Assembly (NCBI GenBank): GCA_965153455.1
Contig: OZ234494.1
Location: 8,246,001-8,310,000 of the forward strand
Length of the DNA stretch: 64,000 bases
Direction of reading: 5' to 3'
Source: Sphagnum compactum
Lineage: Eukaryota; Bryophyta; Sphagnopsida; Sphagnales
How positions within the stretch are numbered: position 1 is the first letter of the stretch; every line of letters begins with the position of its first letter. The notes below the pieces were generated by a model. The model ran no database searches and was not told the origin of the DNA. It worked only from the letters and a program-made list of their open reading frames with translations. This document shows positions 33,501 to 45,082 of this stretch, one piece after another. The position numbers and the translations under genes are program-made.

Positions 33501-36500
33501 GCAACTGCCTCACTTGCTACCTGGGCTGCATCTTGTTGTGCTTGTGCGCTTGCAACTGCAATTCTCGTCAAGATCACCTTCTTCATGTAGAAACAGAGAA
33601 GGATGAGGGGCTGTATTACAATGATTACCAATGCCAGCTTCCATAAGACTATGAAGGCCACAACAATGCTCACAGTTAAGGCACTAGTCACTTGCACCAC
33701 GAGTGAAATCCGATCTCCCACTAAAGCTCGAACCTGCCATGCAAATTCATCAAAAGTGCTTAGATGCCGCCTTAAAGGTAGAGGAAGAAGCATCATAAAC
33801 CATGAGGATCATAAACTGTTAAAGTGAAAACCTAGTGTGGGCCTCAAAGATCATGTGTAATGTTTTGCAAAACACTCACTCACTTTAAAGACTCTTTGAT
33901 TTTAGAATACTTAGTTTAAAAACCTCAAATTAGCTCTTGTGGTGGCCGAGTTCCTCAAAATCCCAAATTTGAAAAGACCTAAGATTTTAATTCCCCTTTT
34001 TTTTTGCAATGGATTAGTTCCTTTTTTGCAATCCCCTCCCCCAATTGGGAAAATTTTGGAAACTTCTGGGGGTTTTAGTAGTGCATTTGACTAATTTTTC
34101 TTTTTCTTTGTGAAAAAAATTTTGCAAAATTTTTATGCTCAACCCTAGGGTAAAGTTTTTGAAAAAGCTTATTACCATGTTTGCATCAGTAGAAAGACGA
34201 GCACAGACAGACCCACTAGAATTTTCATCGCGATCATACCACCCAACCTCGTTGCGAAGAATGTTGGCCAACATACGAACGCGAATGCGCTTGGTTAAGT
34301 ACTCGCCAATGGCTGCAAAATTGTAATGTTGCAATAGGTTGACGGAGAATGCGGAAACTGCTAGAACCATAAAAACCGCACAATAGATCTTGACATCTTG
34401 CCGCAGCTTGTGGGGATCATTAGCATAAAATGCACCAATCATGTCACCCAAAATGTAAGCATATGCGGGTTGCACAAACCCAAACCCTATTGCTCCACTA
34501 AGCCCTAGAAGCCCTTGCTTCCATTCTGGCTTGTTAAGAGCAATCAGCCGCCGAAAGGATGGAACTCGCGGCGCCTCTGCTGCCGCCAGCTGCTTGTGAT
34601 CTTGAACTAATTCAATGTCGCCTAGTTGCTTGTTGGAGGTTTTGACCAGAGGTTGTTGACCGTTTAAATCTCCAAGATTGTTAGATTTTCTCACTACTTG
34701 AGGCAAGTCAATGATGCGCGATGAGCGACGCGGTGATGATGATGGTGAGGAGCGATGATGTGATATTGCTTGATAACTACTTTTGACAGACTTTCTGACA
34801 TCCGCATTTTGGATGATATCATTGTTGGAGATAGGGGAAATATTTTCTCCTCCTTCTTGTTGTTGTTCTTGTGCTTCTTGTAATTGGATGAGTGCTGCAT
34901 ATGCACCTCCTCCTCCTCCTGCCAAAAGCTCATCATGGCTCCCCATTTCCAACACCTGCAGTTAGTTAGTTCAAATTAGTTTACTTAGAGACTTTGCAGG
35001 AGGAGGAGATCAGCTGCGAATCCATGACCTGAATCCCAAATGAAGAGAGAACAAGTGATTTTTAAGGGTTTAGGTGTATTGTGTGTCCTGCAGCAGTTAG
35101 TTAGTTAGTATAGGAGAGGGGCCTGAGTACAGGCCCTTCTGTGATTTGAGATCTGTGCCAGAGGCCGGTAGGCCGAGGGAACAGGTCGAAAATCACGGAA
35201 TGGCCTGTACTGAGGTCCTTTTTCTACGTAAAGCGGAGCTGGGTTATTTTCACTTTTTAGAAAAAGTGACAGGCTGGCTGGTACCTTCCACCAGAGAAGA
35301 TCCCGCTTGCTGAAAACAGGTTTCTTCAGGCAGGTAAGGGAGCTGAAAATACAACGTAAAAATCCAGGCAGTGCTTTGCGTTGCCCATACCTTTCCAGAT
35401 TGGACAACAGCAATGATGTCAGCGGTGCGAATGGTGGAGAGACGATGCGCAACCACAACAGTGGTACGCCCCACAGCAGCTCTCTCTAGTGCTTGTTGTA
35501 CCACTTTCTCCGACTCCGCATCCAATGCACTTGTGGCCTCGTCAAGTAACAACACTGGCGGGTTCTTGAGCATTGCCCTTGCTATTGCAATCCTTTGCTT
35601 CTGGCCTCCTGACATTTGGACTCCCCGCTCCCCTACCTGCAGGAGGAATGCATGCATGCAGCACAAGTTTCAGGGTTGGTTTTTTGTTTTTCTTCATATT
35701 CCTCAAGTAGGTCTACTGGTGAGGATCCCCAGCATTAAATAAGCATTAAATGGTGTGACTGTCCTAGGTGGTGATGGGCTGTAGCATATCTCCAAACGTG
35801 CTCCAGCAAGTGGCAACCTAGGAAGTGCTTAGATCTAGATGTGATTTAATGGCGAAATAAACCCCTAAAAACACTGGTCACAATTTACAGTATTTTGGGT
35901 CGTGCCTGAGTATCAAATCCTTGCGGTAGCTGCATGATGAAGGTGTAAGCGTTTGCCGACTTAGCGGCCTCTACAACCTCGTCCATGGTGGCCCCATCTT
36001 TCCCATACAGAATGTTCTCTTTGATGGTGGTAGCGAACAGAGCGGGCTCTTGACTGACCAAACCAATCTGGCGACGCAACCATTTGAGTTGAAACTCTTT
36101 GATGTTCACGCCATCGATGAGCACTTCACCAGCCAAGGGATCGTAGAAGCGTTCCAGCAACGCTATTACAGTTGATTTGCCTGATCCACTACTCCCCACC
36201 AACGCCACCGTCTTTCCTGCAGGAAGCAAGCAGGCAGTTGTTTTTCTTTTTTTCAATTTTGTGTTGTAGCCGAAGTGGCAATCATCCATAAGATGATTTA
36301 GCCAGATTTGGGGATAAGAAAATATGAAAGTAAAAAGAAATCAATCTAGCGGAAGTCTAGAAAACTGAAAGAAATCAATCAATCTGGCGACTGGAAAACT
36401 GAAAAAAACACAAATTTTTTGAATCCCACCCCCCCCAAACTTGCCTGCAGGTATCCGAAGAGAGAAATTCTGGAAGATGGGTGCATCTGTTCTCGACGGA

Positions 36501-39500
36501 TACGTGAAGTCGACGTTGCGCAATTCCAAGTTGCCTTCCACCTTCTCCAAGGTTCGGCCGCTGACATCGTCGGCGTCAATTGGCGGCACGCGGTGGATCA
36601 GCTCGAAGATGCTGTATGCAGCAGCTCGCCCTTCTGAGAAGGACTTGAAATGCGGAGTTGCATTTCCAAGTGCTCTGAATAACAGCGTCATGCACAATAT
36701 TGCAACCACAACAACAGTGCAAGAAGAATTCATCAGTCCGATCTGCAGTCCTGATTGCATTAACGAAACCACCAGATCAATTTTATCTAGATCCAGAGCT
36801 CCGGAGATCACGCATGAAATCGACGTAACTAAGGACATCTTTCCATTAGACTGCTGTGTCACAACAGCTTTCCATTATGTTTTAAAAACTAGCTCTGCTC
36901 ACGCTAGTCATCTCACAACTCTACCGGTCAAGCATTGAGCGATGGCAGCCTTCCATCGACCAACTGCAGGGGTTCTGAGATGATCTGTGAGTCACAAACT
37001 GTGACTCACCATACAATGACATTGTTCTTTTTTTTCCCTCTTGAAAACATGCGTTGCCAAAGTTCCTAACATGATTAATTACATATTTTCAATGCCCGCC
37101 CTTGCAGCTCTCCAATGGAAAACCAGTGTCACTGAGGCGGCAAGAAACAAAGCCCTATGTATATCAGTGGCTTTCCATTAGGTTGCTGGGTCGAACTTAC
37201 TAACTGTGATCAGAACAGCCTAGTGGAAAGAGACCCTAAGTATTGAAAAGAAGTTTTGTGTGCAGTTAGTTAATTAGTTACGTACATGCCGCCTACGAGA
37301 ACTGAAACGCCTGTCATCAGGACTTGGGCTCCGTTTGCATGTCCCTTCAGAACTTGTTGGCTACCGTACCAGGCCATGAAAGCCCAGATGGCGAAGTTGA
37401 CACCGATGGAACCGATGGCCAATCCTTTGGCAAACCCTTGCTTGAGGCCCAGCTCCACGGTCTCGTTCAAGGAGTCTGAATACGCCTTCACGGTTGTTTC
37501 TTCCCCCACGAACGAATACACGGTGCGCACTGAGGAGATGGATTGCTCCGCTATGGTTCCAGCTTTGTTGTACGCCGCTTGCATTCTCAATGCTAGTACC
37601 GAGATCGCCCGGTTGTAGAATCCTCCCGGGATCAACAGAAACGGCAGAAACGGAAGTGCCACCAACGCCATTCGCCATACCAGCAAGAATCCTAGCAAAT
37701 AACCAGCAACAAACAACGACATGTTCTGTATGAAGTTGCCCACCTGCAACAACAGCGCCATCCATCACCAGTCATGAGTCCCAAGTCCCAGTGTTTAATC
37801 TAGATAAAAATCGACATGTTGGACTTGTTGCTGCTGCCGCTGCTGCTCACCTTTTCGCTTATGGCCTGCTGAACAACCATGGTATCAGCGGACACACTAT
37901 TCACAACTGCCGAGGTACTGCTTGATTCGTCATCAAAGTAGCCCACATTCTGGCGTAAAATTGCGCGCAAGTATTTGGCACGGATCTTTGCGCTCTGTCT
38001 CTCGCCAGTCCGCATCCAGCAACTTGCTTCTGCAAGCAAGCACACAAAAATTCTTGTACATCTTATCAGCAAGTAATTAGTGCCTGCCTTTCTGCTGCAA
38101 CTAAGCTGCTGCTCTCTGGATTTATCCAAAGTCTATGGTTTCAAGCTGACTAGCTATTCATGATGTACTGGTGTAATGATCTTATTATAATTATTATTTG
38201 AATTCTTTTTCAAAAATTAACTACCTACCTCTTCCAAGCCTATCCTAGCTAGCTCACTCTTTTTTCCTGTGCCTTTTCATGTCCATGTTATCTAGTAAAA
38301 TCAAATTTGAGATTGACATAAATAATGATGAACTATTGGGAACAGTATGGAAATATACCAGAGAAATAAAATGTCCATGTTATCTAGTAAAATCGAATTT
38401 GAGATTTGACACAAATAATGATGAACTATTGGGAACCATATGGAAATATACCAGAGAAATAAAATGTCCATGTTATCTAGTAAAATCAAATTTGATATTG
38501 ACATAAATAATGATGAACTATTGGGAACCATATGGAAATAGACCAGAGAAATAAAATGTCCATGTTATCTAGTAAAATCAAATTTGAGATTGACATAAAT
38601 ATGATGAACTATTGCGAGCCATATGAAAACATACTAGAGAAATACTAGTATATTATTATATACTAGAGAGAGAGAGAGAGAGGAAGGGAGGGGGTGGGGG
38701 GGGGGATATTATAAAATTTGAATAATTAAAAAAATATTTAGATAGATATTGTACAGAAAACATGAATTAGATTTAATTATATAATTTTTGAATTGACGCC
38801 ATATAACCTTGGATTAATCTAGAGAGCTTTTTCCGGGGCCATGGGGTTAGACTAAGTAAGAAATTTACTACTGAAGTTCTAAATACTCTGCTGAAAAGCA
38901 AAACTTGTGTAGAACTGAGCTGAGAGAATGCATGCATGCATGTGGGATGAGAATCATTCATTGTGAGAGAAATGGTGGATGCTGAAGAGCAGGCAGGAAG
39001 GAAAGCTCACCAAGGTAGTTTGTACAAAAGCCGACCAGGGAAATGTACACAAAGTTTAGAGCGTTCTGCCAAAAAAAAAAAAAAACAACAACAACCCATT
39101 GCAGTTATACAAAAGCCAACAAGAAAGAAAAAAAATTTCAGCTCAAGAATATTATCTTTCAAAAAAATTATTAGTTCTAGATACAGTTGACTTAGGTTTT
39201 TGCAGAATGGACTTAGGAGCTCATGCTGCAACATCCGATCTCCAGAGACTCTTGTGTAGTGCATACATGGGAAATTTTTCGGTACAGAGCTGTTGGATCC
39301 GATCCCTCCAAAATGCCAAAGGAATTGAGGACTTTGCTCTGGATGAGGAGCATGGCCGGGATGATGAGCCCATTAGCCACAGCTGCCAGGGTGCCCACCA
39401 GCATGAGCACCACATCCACCTTGTCTGCATATTGATACAGCTCGTAATATGGCACTGTGGCCCTTTTCCCTGCTTTTTTGGCATGGTTCTTCTTCAGATT

Positions 39501-39701
39501 CTTCTCCTCCTGCTGTAGAGCTCCACCCCCTAATTTCATGTGTTCCATGTGCTCCTGATCATCATCATGTTCAAGTTTCTTCAACTTGTCAGGCACTGCA
39601 TCTGCTTCTTGATCAGTCACCCTGAGCTGCTCCTGCTGCTGCTGCTGACCCATGATGTCTCTAATTGTGTTCCTGCTGCTGCTGATCAATCTATCAATCA
39701 A
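30586..39701 (-). CDS. ABCB-type (MDR/P-glycoprotein) full ABC transporter
   Basis: Twelve exons: 39701-39267, 39065-39011, 38029-37851, 37743-37286, 36674-36445, 36216-35906, 35636-35391, 34955-34176, 33733-33461, 32710-31986, 31696-31475 and 30739-30586. Phase is kept throughout, giving about 1355 residues. Order is TMD1-NBD1-TMD2-NBD2. NBD1 has Walker [11 protein letters not shown]-loop [10 protein letters not shown], signature SGGQKQR, Walker [13 protein letters not shown] and switch [11 protein letters not shown]2 (about 1150 on) has [35 protein letters not shown] and AHRLSTIQ. Every ATPase motif is intact, so it should be functional at a membrane. Plant ABCBs export auxin, alkaloids and other organics; the substrate is unknown. 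The N-tail has a Gln run, and Met17 (39653) is an alternative start. Introns 5 and 6 appear to use GC donors. Confidence 0.92.
31088..31340. repeat. Foldback with telomere-like arms in ABCB intron 11
   Basis: The left arm GAACCCCCTAAACCCTAAAC and the right arm, read inward, GAACCCCCTAAACCCTAAGC face each other across about 200 bp. No target duplication was seen. Confidence 0.65.
32881..33270. mobile_element. Inverted-repeat miniature element, family A copy 2, in ABCB intron 9
   Basis: Ends are GAGTTATCCGTAAAGTAA and, read inward from the right, GGGTTATCCGTAAAGTAA (17 of 18 match). Both sides carry TATTA (32876-32880 and 33271-33275). It aligns with copy 1 at 17052-17456. An internal GGTATCCGCAAAGTAA about 70 bp from the left end repeats the terminus. 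It lies between exons 9 and 10, within a 750-bp intron. Confidence 0.85.
35904..35905 (-). other. GC splice donor, ABCB intron 6
   Basis: The exon ends GATACTCAG followed by GCACGA; the next exon starts GTAGGGGAGCGG. Joining gives [20 protein letters not shown], exactly the family sequence. No GT lies close enough to serve instead. Confidence 0.65.
36225..36430 (+). repeat. Dispersed palindromic repeat family C, copy filling ABCB intron 5
   Basis: Contains GTAGCCGAAGTGGCAATCAT, then CCATAAGATGATTTAGCCAG and ATTTGG, matching the copies at 44.8, 47.1 and 59.2 kb. The intron is only 228 bp, so the repeat makes up most of it. Confidence 0.65.
36443..36444 (-). other. GC splice donor, ABCB intron 5
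   Basis: The exon ends CTGCAG followed by GCAAGT. Splicing here to the acceptor at 36217 joins the codons as [11 protein letters not shown], the conserved Walker A lead-in. No GT donor nearby gives a correct frame. Confidence 0.75.
38281..38648. repeat. 92-bp satellite, four units, in ABCB intron 2
   Basis: Units start at 38281, 38373, 38466 and 38558, each beginning GTCCATGTTATCTAGTAAAA and ending ACCAGAGAAATAAAAT. Units are nearly identical except for the diverged last. Diverged single units occur at 49690-49790 and, inverted, at about 42785-42910. Confidence 0.9.
38660..38706. repeat. GA microsatellite and G tract in ABCB intron 2
   Basis: A GA run is followed by a G-rich run broken by a few A and T bases. 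Confidence 0.8.
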
Positions 39702-39879
39702 TCACCCAAGCTCCTATTTGTTTGCTGCAAGCTTCAGCATCCTTTTTTTTCTGAGTCAATGAGGAAGCTGCTTCACAGCAGCTAGTGATCAGATTATGGC
39801 GAGACTTCCTGAAATTTTTTGCAGCTGCTGCTGCTGCTGCTCCCGATCAATTCTCCAATATCCCCGGCATGCAGCATGC

Positions 39880-39891
39880 ATATTTTTATAG
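39880..39891 (-). promoter_or_regulatory. Probable TATA box of the ABCB gene
   Basis: The minus strand reads CTATAAAAATATG about 180 bases upstream of the first ATG. This spacing gives a leader of about 150 nt. A CTG/CAG run (39820-39842) lies in the predicted leader. Confidence 0.6.
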
Positions 39892-40241
39892 ACCAAATTG
39901 GTTCTGGTGGAGCCAAACAAACCCAAAGACAAAAGGATGAAGAAGAAGAAGAAGAAGGTGGGCCCATGACGTTACAACAGCAACACGTGCTTTTCTTCTT
40001 CTTCCTCAAGTCTCTAAAGCAAAGCATTTGTGATAATCTTCTTAGTCAAAGAAAGACAGTGCTATTCAATGGGAACAACAACAATAACAGCAGACTGTTG
40101 ACTCTTGGTCAACGTCTTTGTTGGCCTTGCCTTGGTAGGCAAGGATATTGTGTATAGATTGATTATAGAGTATAGTAGCTTAAGGGATTTTAATAGGCCC
40201 CTAGGTAATTATAATAGGTCTATTTTTATATGAGGATTTTT

Positions 40242-40452
40242 AAAGGAAAATTTTAAATTCACACCTTTTTTGGTTAAATTCACACCCTTCGCGTGTCCGA
40301 TTTTATGCAGATTAAACTTTAAGAGTATGTTCCTTTATCAGTTCAATTACTTCTGCGGGCAAGTTCTGGAGTTGTGCCCTGATTGACCACAGACCCCACA
40401 CAGAAAGGGTGTGAATTTAACCAAAAAAGGTGTGAATTTAAAATTTTCCTTT
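40242..40452. mobile_element. Foldback element with perfect 48-bp arms
   Basis: The arms 40242-40289 and 40405-40452 are exact reverse complements over 48 bp, flanking a 115-bp loop. Each arm holds two AAATTCACACC words. No clear target duplication is visible. It lies about 350 bp upstream of the ABCB TATA box. Confidence 0.85.
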
Positions 40453-40459
40453 CTAAAAG

Positions 40460-43400
40460 ATGATAATTTTGGCTTGTGTTGAAACTTGAGATTAGTTATA
40501 GAGTTATAATATCTTGAAGGATTTTGGTTTCTTTTAGAGGATTTTTCTTTTGAAGATTAGGTATATTTTTGCGTGATGAAATATTTGAGTTTCCATAATT
40601 CTTCATCTGACTTAAGATACATTTTAATGTAAATGGCAGGCCACAGTGTGACACACCCCTTTGTTGTTTGTTTGGTCCCTCCCTCCTACCCAGTCTTTTT
40701 TTTTTAAATAAAAATTTAAGGCAGAAATTTGTCAAATGGTGTGTTTTTTTTTTACAAATTGGCAAAAAAAAAAAAAGTTTTTTGAAATGGAAATTTCGAA
40801 TTTTTCTTCAAAAAATAAAAATAAAAATCGCCAGATCCTATCCTAAGATGCAGCATGCAGTATTTAGCCAAAAAATAATAATGCAAGGATTCTACAATTT
40901 TCTTTTTACTTTCGTTTTTTCTTATTTGCCAAACCTGGCTAAATAGTCTTATGGATGGATGATTCCCACAAAATTGAAAAAAAAAAAGTGTTTGCCTCCT
41001 CCACTTTGCCTCAGTCTTTTTTTTCTTTTTCTTTTGGGGGTGAAAATTTGCTAAAAAGACGACACGGATTCAAAGTTTTGGCAAAAATTTGAACCCTATT
41101 TTCTGAAAACAAGTCGGCAATTTTGACCCTTGACAATTTTGATGCCCTTGTTTTTTTCTTTTGGGGGTGCGAGTGTTTTGCCACATGTCTATCTACTTGC
41201 TTCTATCGTTTTAATGTGTAATGCTTGCCACTATTGCTACACTACAAATTTGAAAAAAAATTAAAATACTGCACAAATGTTGTCTTTGGTAATAGATAAT
41301 TCTAATAAATTAATGCTTTCTTGCTAGAAAAACTAGTTTAAAAAATTCTATCAAATTAAAATCAGAGTCCAAATGTGGTGGGGAAAATCACAAACTTTTG
41401 CAGATTATGACAGAATATTCTCTTTTTAGTTTTATTTTTGGTATTTTGGCGAGATTTTGTACCCAAAAAATGCTATTACCAAGGTATAGGGTTTTAGGGT
41501 TTAGGCAAAACCGGCACTTAATAATATGAGCCCTTTTTTTCATCGTGAATTTTCACTTTTTGACAAAATTGGAAATAAAAAACTCAAAAATAAAAAGATT
41601 TTGGAGGTTTTCGATATCTAGATTCACCAAACTTTTATTTATTTATTTATTCTTTTTCTTTTCTTTTTCTCCGATATAGTGGTTTAGCTGTATTAAAAAT
41701 TCATAAAAAATAATACTGGACTACCACTTATGAGGTATATTTCAGTGTTGGGAAGGTAATATGAAAATTTTATATATTAATAAGAATTTTATTTTTAAAA
41801 ATAGTACGATTTTATGGGTTTTACATGCATAAACAAGAAAAAAAAAAGGTATTATTAGCACACTAGAATTTTTGATAAAAATTATTAAAAATACTCGGAC
41901 TACACATTTTTTCAAAATTTGGGCATCAAAATTTTGTTTTAGCACTTGAAAGTTGAAACCTTTGACATTTGATCTTGAAACTTTTAAACATGGACTCCAG
42001 ATTTTTTACACTAAGTTAAGGACTTCAGATTTCTTTGATTTATGTACTTGGACTTCAGAACTCTTGGACTTGGTCCATCCAATGGTTTTTTATAAAAAGA
42101 TTGTGCAACTTCTCCCAATGTTTAGTGGGTCCCAATAACCAAAATAAAACTAATAAATACAAGAATGCGCATGTTTGATACCTATTGCCCTACAACCCAT
42201 GTGGGTCTTTGGTATACATAATTCTAATAAATTAATGCTTTCTTGCTATAGTACATTGGAGAACAACATGCATCCATGTTGTTGTGCTCTCGTTCGAATG
42301 GCTAAAGTGTACTACCTACTTCTGAAACGAGGCTATATAGCCTTGAGGTTGAAAACCCTAAATTTTTCAGAATCAATTATTTAATTTATTAAGAAGTTGT
42401 CAACTTGTAACATATCATTTGATCTAAAAATCAAATCATCCCAACATCCATCCAATATACAAAAGCTTTTGGGTTGGACCTTCTTAAGATTGATTGATAT
42501 AAGTAGTTGAACGTGTTCTAGAACCTATCCAAATTAATTATATAAAACAAAACCATTATTCAGAACCTCAAAACAATTTGTGCCCGTTCATTACTTTTCC
42601 ATGCAATTGTGTTAAAAGACTCAAATTGCTTAGAAGTAATAATATTACATATTATAATAAAGGCTCATGCCTCTCTTCCATGTGTCAACAAAAATTATAT
42701 GTTGTAACATATATGTGTTGACCTTGTTACTAACCCTAAACCTTGGGCCTCTAGGCTTGCACATTATGAGTGACCATCAACTTTTTCTTTCTTTCTTTCT
42801 TTTCTTATGTTCCTATAATGGGTTTCAATAGTTTATCATTATTTATGTCAATGTCAAATTTAATTTGAATTAATATAAATATCATTGATATGAAAAGGCA
42901 CATGTTAATTTATGTTTTCATATAGGGAAAAAGAGTGAGGTAGGTAAGTTTAGAAATGAGGTAGGTATGAATTGTTTTTGGATATTGTTTTAAAAATTGT
43001 CTAAGGACAACCTTATGAAAAATTATGCAAAATCATCTATATACTAAGAATATTTGTTCTAAGAATCTTAAAGCTCATTTCCTCTAACCATTTCTCAAAT
43101 TAGCTTGTCAATGAAATTAGATCCTATTATATTAAAATCAAAATACAATGAAAAATGAAAAGCTATATCCAAGATTTCATTTTCACAACTTATTCGAGTT
43201 CATTTAAATTGACTCAATAATTAATGAAAGACCTTAATTATTATATAGATATTGTATTTGGGTCTAACCAAGTTAATAAGAGCTACCTATCATTTAATTT
43301 CAAATGAATTATCAGGTAAATGGCAAGTTAAGTTAATGGTAAGAATGTTGGATGCTTTTATACAACAATGTTTCTAATACACTTTGTGAGAATTTAAATA

Positions 43401-43640
43401 AATTTGAAATGAATTTAATACATATTGGATACCTAAAAACACTTTTTAAGATCAAATATGCAATGAGTGTTTTTGCTGCTTATCTTTATCCAAAAAAACT
43501 TGAAATGAATATGAAAATGACATATTTAAAAACTAGTGCCATTGTTTTCTTGAAAAAATTATAAGAGTCTCCAAAATATTGCCTAAACACCCAAAAACAT
43601 GTTGTAGCAAATTGAGCAAATTATAGGTGTGAACCAAAAC
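40460..43640. other. AT-rich intergenic, no gene seen
   Basis: Contains a roughly 45-bp direct repeat: AATTCTAATAAATTAATGCT followed by TTCTTGCTA at about 41297 and 42220, both preceded by TCTTTGGTA. An inverted copy of the intron-2 satellite unit lies at about 42785-42910. Confidence 0.55.
42785..42910 (-). repeat. Single diverged unit of the 92-bp satellite, inverted
   Basis: Minus strand reads CATGTGCC, then TAATTCAAATTAAATTTGAC, ATTGACATAAATAATGAT and AAACTATTGAAACCC, following the unit at 49690 and the array at 38281. Confidence 0.65.
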
Positions 43641-43689
43641 CCTACATTTGTTAAAGTTGGAATCCAAAATTACATGCTTCAATGCTCAT

Positions 43690-43995
43690 TCTATCTCAAC
43701 CTTGTCTCATATGGGACCTTATTCCCATAAAGCTTGTGGCCTTGGGCTTTACCTTACATGCAAGTGCAAGAGGAATGGCAGGTGTAAGATCCGTCCCACA
43801 CTTCAAGATATACCCTCTTCCTCCTTCACCTCATGATCTACATATGTTTAGATGCATGATCTTAAGGTTTGCCTGGAGCTTCAAAATGGGTAAAGCTCAC
43901 GAGTGGTGGACATTCACAAAATGCAGAGTGTGAGCCCAAGCACCTTATTTTGGGAATCCCCCAACCCTAGGGCTTTACCCCAGAACAAAATGAAA
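43690..43995 (+). repeat. Dispersed repeat family B, best-preserved copy
   Basis: Carries GTAAGATCCGTCCCACACTT, TCATGATCTACATATGTTTA, GGGTAAAGCTCACGAGTGG and TTTTGGGAATCCCCCAACCC, then AGGGCTTTACCCC. The same landmarks occur at 16.0-16.6, 25.5 and 26.0 kb. It may be a fragment of a larger element; ends were not defined. Confidence 0.65.
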
Positions 43996-44802
43996 GGTGC
44001 AAAACCATGCTAACATCCTTCAAGGCACACTTTTCTCCATTGTTTTTTTTCAGTTGGAAATGTTTAGAGTAAGGAACTTGGTAGAGGGCATTGTTCATTT
44101 AGAGTTACTAGAGTCCTGGAGTGGAAGAATTCATGTGGTGAGAAATGAATTCCCATGTGGTAAAAATGGGTTGGGCCATGTGATATTTTTGTATGATATT
44201 TTTGTGTAGGATAAAGCATAAGGGAATGGGCTTTACCACGTGTAAAAATCAATGTTATGCATTTATATGATTTAGGACTTACACTCCATGTAAGTGTAAA
44301 TGTCAAAATGAAATTTATAAGGTCTGTCTACATCTTTGTAAATTTAACTATAAAATTATGTAATTGTAAAATAAATACATTTATATGGTTTTATACAATC
44401 GTGTAAAATCATGTCACTTCTATTTAGGATGAGAGAGGAGGGGGGAGGGGGATTTCAAAAGGTTTTTGGTGATGTGCCAATCAAAGTGGCTCGTTGCAAA
44501 AAAAAAATTAAAAAAACCTTAAAAGCATTTGTGCTTTCAAATACACCACATCCAATTAAACTAATCAATGCAAAACACTGGTAAAAATCTGGGTTTAAAA
44601 AAAATTAAAAATTCCCGAGATACTCAATGATTTCCTAACAAGTATTAGAGGGGGAAATTTTTCCTTTCCTTTTTCTCAAACTTTGTTTGAAGTTTTCTGC
44701 CCCATCTCCCTCCCCCCACAATGAAAAACTAACTCCATGGAATAAGGGCAGACTGAGACACCTAGGGAAAACTTTAAACAAATAAGTTTTGTGAAGAGGT
44801 TT

Positions 44803-45082
44803 AACCGGTGTTTTTTTGTTTTCCTTCCAATTTTGTGATGGAGCTGAAGTGGCAATCATCCAAGAGATGATTTAGCCAGATTTGGCTAATTATTTAAAAA
44901 TATTTCAATATATTTGGCTACCATACCAACTAGAACTTAATAGAGGCATTTGGCAAGGCCATTTATTCTGAAAAAAGTTATAAAATCCTACAAAAACACT
45001 TTGTTTTGGGTCTATTTTGAAAAACAAATTGACATTTAGCAAAAGTTTGCCATAAAGAAAGAAACACTGGTTTAACCCTTAA
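44803..45082 (+). mobile_element. Family C element with inverted ends
   Basis: Begins GTTTAACCGGTGTTTTTTTG and ends, read inward, GGTTAAACCAGTGTTTCTTT, an imperfect terminal inverted repeat. The core GAAGTGGCAATCATCC, GATGATTTAGCCAGATTTGG is shared with the copies at 36.2, 47.1 and 59.2 kb. No ORF, about 280 bp. Confidence 0.6.

Noticed and set aside
34014-34175. ABCB exon 8 frame running on past the donor
   Set aside because: The in-frame extension has no family similarity, whereas splicing at ATG/GTAATA joins DANM to VRALVGDR as in ABCB proteins.
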